NCBI GenBank assembly: GCA_964515805.1
Contig: CAZEUZ010000085.1
Span: 1-5,448, forward strand
DNA from: CAZEUZ01 sp964515805
GTDB lineage: Bacteria > Pseudomonadota > Gammaproteobacteria > Pseudomonadales > Cellvibrionaceae
Reading direction: 5' to 3'
Length of the DNA: 5,448 nucleotides
Each line of letters opens with the position of its first letter. Position 1 is the stretch's first letter. The position numbers and the translations under genes were made by a program. Below are positions 1-5,161 of this stretch, one piece after another. Under the pieces are notes generated by a model. That model saw only the letters and a program-made list of their open reading frames with translations, was not told the origin of the DNA and did no database searches.

Positions 1-81
1 GCCGCACAGGCAGCTTAGAAATAAGGTTAGAAAACAGAAAGGGCCAGATCGATGTTCACTGCCGCACAGGCAGCTTAGAAA
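1..81 (+). CRISPR. Leader-distal end of a type I-F CRISPR array (partial)
   Basis: A full 28-nt repeat lies at 54-81, beginning GTTCACTGCC and ending CAGCTTAGAAA. Its last 21 nt occur identically at 1-21, where the window edge cuts the previous repeat. The spacer between them (22-53) is 32 nt, the standard I-F length. The repeat matches the known type I-F (Ypest/Cas6f) consensus: stem CTGCC (59-63) pairs with GGCAG (69-73) around a 5-nt loop, and the 3' end CTTAGAAA would be the 8-nt crRNA 5' handle. This orientation means rightward transcription with the leader to the left. No repeat follows 81, so this is the old, leader-distal end. No cas gene is in the window. The repeat type is confident, but the number of further repeats to the left is unknown. 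Confidence 0.93.
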
Positions 82-210
82 TGAACGGAAGGGTGCTAAT
101 GGTAACCAGTTGAAAAGTAAACTTATTGATATAATAAATCTTCAAATAGCCGAGCCTAAACTTTCATTTGGACGAGGCGTTATTTACAATCGGCCGCAGG
201 ATCCAGTTAT

Positions 211-492
211 TTAATCACGATACACGTGATCATGGTCTCCCACGTCGAGCAAAATAATATCCCGGTCACGAATAGTAAGTTCCAGTACGATACGATAGCT
301 CATATTAATCGAGACTGAAGATAGACCATTGAGCCGACCTTGAAGGTTGTGTAATCTCAGTGACCGGTGATGAGGGTTGATTTCCAAAAGCGCCAGTGTT
401 TTTTGATATTGTCCGTGGATTTCAGGGGGGTTCTTTAAAAATTTCTTCGCGCGCTTGATGTAACTCTCTGGGTAAATCAGTCTATAGCTCAC
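211..492 (-). CDS. RelE/ParE-superfamily toxin of a type II toxin-antitoxin module
   Basis: This 93-residue protein has the size and layout of RelE/StbE/YafQ-type toxins. It has a basic N-terminal helical part with a K/R-rich stretch (residues 14-20), then a beta-rich half with the signature L-x-G-x-x-x-G (about 50-56) and S-I-N-x-S-Y-R-I-V (61-69). It ends in G-D-H-D-x-V-Y-R (85-92). His48, His87 and Tyr91 are candidate catalytic positions by analogy with ribosome-dependent mRNA interferases of the family; this is inferred, not shown. The start is GTG at 490-492, overlapping the antitoxin gene by 11 nt, with GAGG about 10 nt upstream inside the antitoxin frame. Overlap and order (antitoxin first) are typical and suggest translational coupling. 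The gene appears intact. A ParE-like gyrase poison cannot be excluded, but the C-terminus favours RelE/StbE. Confidence 0.88.
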   Translation of the reverse strand: MSYRLIYPESYIKRAKKFLKNPPEIHGQYQKTLALLEINPHHRSLRLHNLQGRLNGLSSVSINMSYRIVLELTIRDRDIILLDVGDHDHVYRD

Positions 493-739
493 CCGTTACT
501 TGCCTCATATGGTCAGCGATGCTAACCGTAGAATAGCGGCCCGCTTCAATATCGGCCTTTGCTTCTAGCAGTGCTACTTCAAGCTCGTATTCGCGCAATT
601 TGGCATATTTTTCAAGATCCATGACAACGTATTTGTCTCTACCCCTAACAGAAATAATGGCTTCTTCATGCTCGCGCAAGCAAGCTTCCACAGCAGATGC
701 GCCTTTTATTTTCAATTCATTGGCAGTAATTGTATCCAT
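482..739 (-). CDS. Phd/YefM-family antitoxin
   Basis: This 85-residue protein is the likely partner of the RelE-like toxin encoded immediately downstream. Residues 1-50 fit the Phd/YefM DNA-binding fold: a short strand, then a helix starting near A6-N7-E8, then strands containing A-I-I-S-V-R-G and Y-V-V-M-D. The rest is an acidic, helical tail (about 51-85) of the kind that wraps and neutralises the toxin. By family knowledge it would bind its own promoter and be degraded by proteases such as Lon. The ATG at 737-739 is supported by a Shine-Dalgarno GAGGT at 746-750, 6 nt upstream. The stop codon lies inside the toxin reading frame. The gene sits between the CRISPR array end and the Tol-Pal/queuosine cluster, consistent with a mobile accessory cassette. 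Confidence 0.88.
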   Translation of the reverse strand: MDTITANELKIKGASAVEACLREHEEAIISVRGRDKYVVMDLEKYAKLREYELEVALLEAKADIEAGRYSTVSIADHMRQVTGEL

Positions 740-745
740 CTTTAT

Positions 746-750
746 ACCTC
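746..750 (-). promoter_or_regulatory. Ribosome binding site of the antitoxin gene
   Basis: The minus strand reads GAGGT followed by six bases and then ATG. This is the strongest Shine-Dalgarno match in the toxin-antitoxin module and fixes the antitoxin start at 739. Confidence 0.65.
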
Positions 751-769
751 AACCTAAAATACTATTTAG

Positions 770-787
770 AGTACGATTAATAGTACT
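770..787. promoter_or_regulatory. Possible toxin-antitoxin operator (inverted repeat)
   Basis: AGTAC (770-774) and GTACT (783-787) form an inverted repeat around an 8-nt AT-rich centre, 31 nt upstream of the antitoxin start. Antitoxins of the Phd/YefM family autoregulate through short palindromes containing GTAC cores, so the position and sequence are suggestive. A weak minus-strand promoter candidate lies just upstream: TCGACC (820-825), 16 nt, TAATAT (798-803). With that promoter, the palindrome would sit at or just after the transcription start. Neither element is strong alone. Confidence 0.35.
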
Positions 788-891
788 ACAGATATGGATA
801 TTAAAATATAGAAATATCAGGTCGATTAAGTAGCAATTAGCCTCTTAATTAATGCTTTTTTAATTTCTGAATACTGCGATCAAAGCTTGTG

Positions 892-916
892 CTGGACTCG
901 ATCCAGTATCCAGTAT
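892..916. repeat. Small palindromic/direct repeat remnant downstream of queC
   Basis: CTGGA (892-896) and TCCAG (902-906) are inverted around CTCGA, and CCAGTAT is then repeated directly at 903-909 and 910-916, followed by GACG. This wording (CTGGAC..GATCCAG followed by ATGACG) resembles short dispersed palindromes seen between genes in many proteobacteria, but from one copy I cannot show that it is dispersed. On the minus strand it lies 32 nt past the queC stop. It lacks the U-tract of an intrinsic terminator, so I do not call it one. The rest of 740-948 shows no gene. Confidence 0.4.
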
Positions 917-948
917 GACGTTCTAATGAGTTTCGAGATAACGATATT

Positions 949-1632
949 TCAGTCGCAATAGCGGGTAGGATCTGCAATATCGGCATCGCTAAATCCCTTA
1001 CGTCTAAACTGACAACTGTCGCAAAGCCCACAGGCGAGCCCTTCATCAGTTGCTTGGTAACAGGAAATGGTGAGGCCGTAGTCTACACCGAGTTCCGTAC
1101 CGCGGCGGATAATATCGGCTTTAGTCAAGTCAATCAGCGGTGTTTTAATACGTAGCCGAGTCCCTTCAACACCGGCTTTAGTGGCGAGGTTGGCCATAGT
1201 TTCGTAGGCGGCAATATAGTCGGGACGACAATCGGGGTAACCGGAATAATCTACCGCATTGACGCCGATAAAAATATCTTCAGCGCTCAATACCTCAGCC
1301 CATCCTAGAGCAATCGAAAGAAATACCGTATTGCGCGCAGGCACATAAGTTGTAGGTACACCAACGGAACTCTGTTCCGGTATGGCAATGGCATCATCCG
1401 TCAGTGCAGATCCACCGATGGTACGCAAATCCAACGCTACCACCTTGTGTTCGACAGCATCAAATGTTTCTGCAACAACCGCAGCCGCATGTAACTCGGC
1501 CTGGTGACGCTGGCCATAATCAAAGCTCAATGTATAGCAGTGGTAACCTCTATCGCGAGCGATAGCTAACACAGTAGCGGAGTCTAACCCACCTGAAACC
1601 AATACCACGGCTTTTTTCGCAAACCTTGACAT
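949..1632 (-). CDS. queC: 7-cyano-7-deazaguanine (preQ0) synthase QueC
   Basis: QueC converts 7-carboxy-7-deazaguanine to preQ0 using ATP and ammonia, a cytosolic step in making queuosine for tRNA. The 227 residues match the usual family length. Visible motifs are the PP-loop S-G-G-L-D-S (13-18) for ATP, F-D-Y-G-Q-R-H (37-43), Y-V-P-A-R-N-T (96-102), and the C-terminal zinc site with Cys191, Cys201, Cys204 and Cys207. The ATG at 1630-1632 is fixed by overlap with the queE stop (TGATG on the minus strand), which implies translational coupling with queE, the enzyme supplying its substrate. No good separate Shine-Dalgarno is seen. It is the last gene of the cluster, and no clear intrinsic terminator follows. 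The gene appears intact. Confidence 0.97.
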   Translation of the reverse strand: MSRFAKKAVVLVSGGLDSATVLAIARDRGYHCYTLSFDYGQRHQAELHAAAVVAETFDAVEHKVVALDLRTIGGSALTDDAIAIPEQSSVGVPTTYVPARNTVFLSIALGWAEVLSAEDIFIGVNAVDYSGYPDCRPDYIAAYETMANLATKAGVEGTRLRIKTPLIDLTKADIIRRGTELGVDYGLTISCYQATDEGLACGLCDSCQFRRKGFSDADIADPTRYCD

Positions 1633-2285
1633 CAGCGGCCGGGAACATCACCCCAAATGGCCTTGTGCAGTTGCAATTGCAAACGCACCGGCAGGTGGTC
1701 GTCTAATATCCACTGGGCCAATTCCGCTGGTTTGATCTGATCATAGGAAGGGGAAAACCATATATTATCCACTTTATCTGCCAGGCGGTATTCCTCCAGT
1801 TTAAAACGAGCCCACTGATAATCCTGACGGTTACAAATAACAAATTTTAGCTGATCCCGAGGCCGCAAACAGTCAATATTATCGTAATTGTTACGACTGA
1901 CTTCACCTGACATGGGTGTTTTCAAATCCATAACAATAGATACCCTGTCATCGATTCCTTTAATCGGCAAGGCACCGCTAGTTTCCAATGAAACACCTAA
2001 ACCCTGATCACACAGTAGGCTTAGCAATGATCTACAATTCGGCTGTGCTAAAGGTTCACCGCCAGTAACACAAACACGAGATACCTGAAAGTTCAATGCT
2101 TGCTGAACAATGTCTTCCAGTATTATCTGTTTACCACCTTCAAATGCATACGCAGAATCACAATAATGACAACGCAATGGGCAACCGGTAAGCCGAACGA
2201 ATACAGTGGGGTAACCGGCTGAAACTGCCTCGCCCTGAATTGAGAGAAAAATCTCAGTGATACGCAGTGTGCAGTCGCCAGACAT
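1632..2285 (-). CDS. queE: 7-carboxy-7-deazaguanine synthase QueE (radical SAM)
   Basis: QueE contracts 6-carboxy-tetrahydropterin to 7-carboxy-7-deazaguanine with S-adenosylmethionine and a 4Fe-4S cluster, giving the substrate of QueC. With the ATG at 2283-2285 the protein has 217 residues. It opens with the family N-terminus L-R-I-T-E-I-F-x-S-I-Q-G-E-A, followed by the radical-SAM cysteines C-x3-C-x2-C (Cys35, Cys39, Cys42), T-G-G-E-P (74-78) and the typical ending R-L-Q-L-Q-L-H-K near the C-terminus. An in-frame TTG at 2325-2327 would add 14 residues unlike the family and partly encoded by a tandem repeat. I prefer the ATG on homology, although its Shine-Dalgarno is poor. It follows cpoB and overlaps queC by one base, an arrangement known in pseudomonads. 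Confidence 0.95.
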   Translation of the reverse strand: MSGDCTLRITEIFLSIQGEAVSAGYPTVFVRLTGCPLRCHYCDSAYAFEGGKQIILEDIVQQALNFQVSRVCVTGGEPLAQPNCRSLLSLLCDQGLGVSLETSGALPIKGIDDRVSIVMDLKTPMSGEVSRNNYDNIDCLRPRDQLKFVICNRQDYQWARFKLEEYRLADKVDNIWFSPSYDQIKPAELAQWILDDHLPVRLQLQLHKAIWGDVPGR

Positions 2286-2303
2286 CGAGCTGCTTATACT
2301 CTT

Positions 2304-2351
2304 CCTGTCAATAACTCTGCCTGTCAATAACCCTACCCGTCAGTAGTTACT
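2304..2351. repeat. 16-nt imperfect tandem repeat between cpoB and queE
   Basis: Units at 2304-2319 and 2320-2335 share their first 12 bases (CCTGTCAATAAC). A third, more diverged unit at 2336-2351 (CCCGTCAGTAGT...) contains the cpoB stop codon. On the minus strand each of the first two units reads TTATTGACAGG, which supplies a purine-rich segment ahead of queE and a TTGACA hexamer. The likely origin is slippage duplication of the end of cpoB. The third copy is only loosely similar. Confidence 0.7.
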
Positions 2352-3155
2352 ATCAAGAAAAGATTGCGCTAATCTCGAAGCATCTGTGGCACTTTGCACG
2401 ACAGCTTGCAACAGGAGTTTAGCTTCTTCTTTTTTACCTTGTTGGAAATACAATTTTGCCAATTTGTATTTGGAATCATGCACTTTGCTATGATTTGGAT
2501 ATCTAGTGATCAACGTATTAAACGCCGTAGCTGCCTCATTTGCTTTATCTTGTAGCAAGAAAATTTCACCCTGCCAGTAGTAGACATTAGGTGCATAGTA
2601 GCCTTGCGGATAACGGCTCAAATAATCATTGAAGCCCACTTGAGCGGCTGGATAATCTTGTTGTTTAAGCACCTGATCAATAGCTTTGCGATAGCGCTCT
2701 TTTTCATCTTCTCCGGGAGCGAGTGGCAGAGTGCCATTAACGTTGCCGATGCCAGGTTGTGGAAAATCGGAACCGTTATTACCAACGACACCTCTAGAGG
2801 AATTGGAAGACTGAGATGAAGACTGATTAATTTCACCAATACGGCGATCTAGATCTAGATAATCATCAAGTCGCTGCTGCTTCAGTTTTTTGATTTCATG
2901 GGTTTGCTGTTCAACTTGACCGCGCAATTCCAAAACTTCTTGTTGCAAAATTTGCAGCTGGCTAAAAAAATTCTCATTAATGGATGGTTTTGGCACTGAT
3001 ACTGGCTGAATACTGCCTGGTATCTCAACAGCCGTGCCAGGTGTTGGTGGACGGAGATCACGCACTTCAGCCTGTTGCTGTTGTGCATTGACTGCATTTG
3101 ACAGATAAACAAAGGCCGCAATCAAACTGATTGCGGCCCAATTTTTTATTGGCAT
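2340..3155 (-). CDS. cpoB: Cell division coordinator CpoB (YbgF), periplasmic TPR protein
   Basis: CpoB acts in the periplasm, where it binds TolA and PBP1B and couples peptidoglycan synthesis to Tol-Pal driven outer-membrane constriction (known from E. coli). The 271 residues comprise a signal peptide (1-24, cleavage after V-N-A) and a proline-rich stretch (36-57). A coiled-coil trimerisation region (about 60-110) carries the family pattern L-Q-x-L-Q-Q-E-V-x-x-L-R-G and D-Y-L-D-L-D-R-R-I. Next come a Ser/Asn/Gly-rich linker (111-150) and TPR-like helices (about 151-271) with the Y-x-x-A...Y-P...Y-x-x-G pattern. It starts 28 nt after the pal stop. No clear Shine-Dalgarno precedes the ATG, and a palindrome occupies the gap. 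Length and layout are normal for the family, and the gene appears intact. Confidence 0.95.
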   Translation of the reverse strand: MPIKNWAAISLIAAFVYLSNAVNAQQQQAEVRDLRPPTPGTAVEIPGSIQPVSVPKPSINENFFSQLQILQQEVLELRGQVEQQTHEIKKLKQQRLDDYLDLDRRIGEINQSSSQSSNSSRGVVGNNGSDFPQPGIGNVNGTLPLAPGEDEKERYRKAIDQVLKQQDYPAAQVGFNDYLSRYPQGYYAPNVYYWQGEIFLLQDKANEAATAFNTLITRYPNHSKVHDSKYKLAKLYFQQGKKEEAKLLLQAVVQSATDASRLAQSFLDSNY

Positions 3156-3168
3156 AAATATAAACAGC

Positions 3169-3185
3169 AGTTATCGACGATAACT
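3169..3185. repeat. Palindrome across the pal stop codon, before cpoB
   Basis: AGTTATCG (3169-3176) and CGATAACT (3178-3185) are perfect 8-bp inverted arms around a single base. The palindrome overlaps the last two bases of the pal-side stop codon (3184-3186) and fills half of the 28-nt pal-cpoB gap. In RNA it could form a hairpin of about 7 bp with a 3-nt loop. No U-tract follows, so a terminator is unlikely. An mRNA stability or attenuation element, or a protein site, is possible. Confidence 0.55.
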
Positions 3186-3666
3186 AGTTGTCATATTTAA
3201 GTTCGACACGGCGATTGAGTGCCCAGGCTTCTTCATTACTTCCTACCGCAGCAGGTTCTTCTTCTCCGAAGCTAATCACTTCGATCTGCACGGTAACACC
3301 TTCACCTAACAAAAAGCCACGAACTGCCTCAGCACGTCGCTCACCTAGGGCCATATTGTATTCGCGGGTGCCACGTTCATCAGCATGACCTTCCAAAGTA
3401 ATAGCAACAGGTTGGCGGCTCAATTGTTCTGCATGACGCCTCAATAAAAACTTGGTTTTATCCGACAATGTCGATTTGTCAAAATCGAAGTAGAAGGTGT
3501 TTTCTATCGCTTCTTCTACTGGATCAGATGTTTGTTCTGGAAATTGTACGCCTCTCGTTCCTACATCTGCCGGCTCCGGCTCAACTTCTTGAGTGGCCGT
3601 ACATCCTGCCAAAATCATAGCCAGTAAAGCTAGCCCTAATCCAATTTTTGAGGTAGTTTTGATCAT
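3184..3666 (-). CDS. pal: Peptidoglycan-associated lipoprotein Pal
   Basis: Pal is anchored in the outer membrane by its lipid and binds peptidoglycan through a periplasmic OmpA-like domain. It also binds TolB, which competes with peptidoglycan binding. The 160-residue precursor has a lipoprotein signal with lipobox L-A-G-C, so Cys22 would be lipidated. Thr follows Cys rather than Asp, consistent with sorting to the outer membrane. After a disordered acidic linker (23-55), the OmpA-like domain (about 56-160) starts N-T-F-Y-F-D-F-D and contains G-H-A-D-E-R-G-T-R-E-Y-N (93-104), the diaminopimelate-binding signature. The ATG at 3664-3666 has GGGGA at 3674-3678, 7 nt upstream. A likely private promoter lies upstream, so this abundant lipoprotein may be expressed apart from tolB. 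It appears intact. Confidence 0.97.
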   Translation of the reverse strand: MIKTTSKIGLGLALLAMILAGCTATQEVEPEPADVGTRGVQFPEQTSDPVEEAIENTFYFDFDKSTLSDKTKFLLRRHAEQLSRQPVAITLEGHADERGTREYNMALGERRAEAVRGFLLGEGVTVQIEVISFGEEEPAAVGSNEEAWALNRRVELKYDN

Positions 3667-3717
3667 AATAATTTCCCCGATATTGCGGTTGGTTTATATA
3701 AAGGTTAGTGAAAATAT

Positions 3718-3732
3718 CTATATGTTATATAG
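3718..3732. repeat. AT-rich inverted repeat in the pal 5' leader
   Basis: CTATAT (3718-3723) and ATATAG (3727-3732) are perfect inverted arms around GTT, lying between the proposed pal promoter and the pal start. As RNA it would be a weak 6-bp hairpin. It may affect leader stability, or be chance in AT-rich DNA. Confidence 0.35.
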
Positions 3733-3755
3733 CTTGACGAATAAAATAGAGGCGT

Positions 3756-3784
3756 ACAATACTACTCTAAAAGCCTAGAGTCAA
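3756..3784 (-). promoter_or_regulatory. Putative sigma-70 promoter of pal
   Basis: On the minus strand TTGACT (3779-3784, 5 of 6 to consensus) is followed after exactly 17 nt by TATTGT (3756-3761, 4 of 6). Transcription would begin near 3749, giving a leader of about 83 nt before the pal ATG. The site lies in the 197-nt gap between tolB and pal, the widest gap in the cluster. An independent pal promoter is known in other gammaproteobacteria. An inverted repeat, ACTCTA/TAGAGT (3764-3781), fills the spacer and touches the -35 box, so a regulator or a transcript hairpin is possible. The rest of 3667-3865 shows no credible gene. Confidence 0.55.
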
Positions 3785-3865
3785 AAATTAAATAATACAT
3801 TTTTCTGACTACATCACGTTGGGTTACTGGAAATGTTCCGCCCATGTAAGGATATCGGATGCACT

Positions 3866-5161
3866 CTAATTAAAATAGGGGGACCAAGCAGGTTCACGAA
3901 CATTACCCGATCTGGAAGGCAGATTATATTTCATTCCAGTATCTAGAGAGACAGCGGCCAAAATGCCCTTTGCATCTAATTTGGTAGCATACATTAACAT
4001 AGACCCATTAGGCGCGATCGTGGGTGACTCGTCTAAATCTGTCTCTGTCAAAATGCGTACATCGCCAGTCATTAAATCTTGTACAGCGATATGAAACATT
4101 CCTTCAGAACGATGAACCATTACTAACCCCTTACCATCTGGTGTAACACGAGGGCGCGCATTGTAACTACCGTCAAAAGTCAATCGTTCTATGAGGCCAT
4201 TGTCGAGTGTAACCTGATAAATTTGCGGCATACCGCCACGGTTTGAAGTAAAAAATATCTTTTCGTCATTCGTTGACCAAACCGGCTCTGTATCAATTGC
4301 AAGCGTGTAAGTGATACGTTTCAACTGTCGCAGTGCAAGATCCAAAATATAGATTTCGGGATTGCCTTCTTTCGATAGAACCAACGCGAGTTTTTTACCA
4401 TCTGACGACCAACTGGGCGCACCATTCAGGCCGGTAAAATTCGTAATCTGTTGACGGGAACCGGTGGCTAATTCCTGGATAAAAATAGCAGGGCGCCCAG
4501 TTTCAAAAGAAACGTAGGCTATGTGACTGCCGGTAGGAGACCACGCGGGAGATAGTATCGGCTCACCAGATTTGAATAGTACGCGCGCACGCGCGCCGTC
4601 AATATCCGACAAAATTAACCGATATTCGCTTACATTTTCTTCTGCCTCAACATAGAGCAGTCGGGTAGAAAAAACGCCGCGCATACCGGTAATAGCTTCA
4701 TAAATACGGTCGCTGATATAGTGAGCCACGTCGCGAATTTCGTTTTTAGGGCGCTCAATAACTTCCAGTGCAATGACTTCACGTTCGCTGACTACATCGT
4801 ACAATGAATAGATAACACGGAAACCGTTTGGCAGGGTTTCAATGTTGCCAATGACTAAAAATTCACCACCCAACATCCGCCAATCACGGTAAATCACTTC
4901 TCCAGCATTAGTGGGGAAAGATAACATATTGGCCGGTTTGATAGCGCGGAACTGACCACTGCTAGTGAGGTTATTGGCGATAATCTGATACAATTCTTCC
5001 GCCGATGCCGACTGACCCAATACATCGAAAGGCACGATACCAATCACTGTCGGGTTGTCGCTCCCCTTGGTAATTTCAATCACCAATTCTGCCCTGGCTA
5101 CAACAGTAAGGCTGGTAACAAAAAATAACACGATTAGCTGCTTTATAATTGACAGTCTCAC
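3866..5161 (-). CDS. tolB: Tol-Pal system protein TolB, periplasmic beta-propeller
   Basis: TolB is the soluble periplasmic partner that binds Pal and, through its N-terminus, TolA. It thereby controls how much Pal can hold peptidoglycan during division. The 431-residue precursor has a signal peptide (1-24, ending A-R-A) and a mature start E-L-V-I-E-I-T-K-G, like the TolA-binding segment of the family. An alpha/beta domain (about 25-165) with I-G-I-V-P-F follows. A propeller of PD40/WD40-like blades comes next, five of which are easy to see as P-x-W-S-x-D/N-G-type openings, plus a final R-E-P-A-W-S-P at the C-terminus. The start is GTG at 5159-5161, overlapping the tolA stop as GTGA, with no strong Shine-Dalgarno. 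Translation is probably coupled to tolA. Length matches the E. coli protein (430). It appears intact. Confidence 0.97.
   Translation of the reverse strand: MRLSIIKQLIVLFFVTSLTVVARAELVIEITKGSDNPTVIGIVPFDVLGQSASAEELYQIIANNLTSSGQFRAIKPANMLSFPTNAGEVIYRDWRMLGGEFLVIGNIETLPNGFRVIYSLYDVVSEREVIALEVIERPKNEIRDVAHYISDRIYEAITGMRGVFSTRLLYVEAEENVSEYRLILSDIDGARARVLFKSGEPILSPAWSPTGSHIAYVSFETGRPAIFIQELATGSRQQITNFTGLNGAPSWSSDGKKLALVLSKEGNPEIYILDLALRQLKRITYTLAIDTEPVWSTNDEKIFFTSNRGGMPQIYQVTLDNGLIERLTFDGSYNARPRVTPDGKGLVMVHRSEGMFHIAVQDLMTGDVRILTETDLDESPTIAPNGSMLMYATKLDAKGILAAVSLDTGMKYNLPSRSGNVREPAWSPYFN

Noticed and set aside
82..210. Search for a degenerate CRISPR repeat, CreA-like RNA or terminator between the array and the toxin gene
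   Set aside because: No second match to the repeat halves and no GC-rich hairpin with a U-tract on either strand. Nothing could be supported beyond the short TGAAC match at 82-86.
600..833. Plus-strand open frame of 77 codons opposite the antitoxin gene
   Set aside because: It lies mostly antisense to a clearly recognised antitoxin and has no family-like motif; it is a shadow frame.
847..865. AATTAA/TTAATT inverted repeat with a T-run, as a terminator for queC or the toxin-antitoxin module
   Set aside because: The stem is only A/T pairs and the T-run is in the loop, so it does not fit an intrinsic terminator.
849..1046. Minus-strand 65-codon frame overlapping the end of queC
   Set aside because: Half of it is queC read in another frame, and the rest runs through the palindromic spacer. 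No ribosome site or recognisable motif.
2604..3121. Several alternative frames inside cpoB on both strands
   Set aside because: The cpoB frame has signal peptide, coiled coil and TPR pattern; the others are low-complexity shadows.
3762..3845. 27-codon minus-strand frame between tolB and pal
   Set aside because: It has an ATG but no Shine-Dalgarno, and it runs through the proposed pal promoter; such a short frame is expected by chance.
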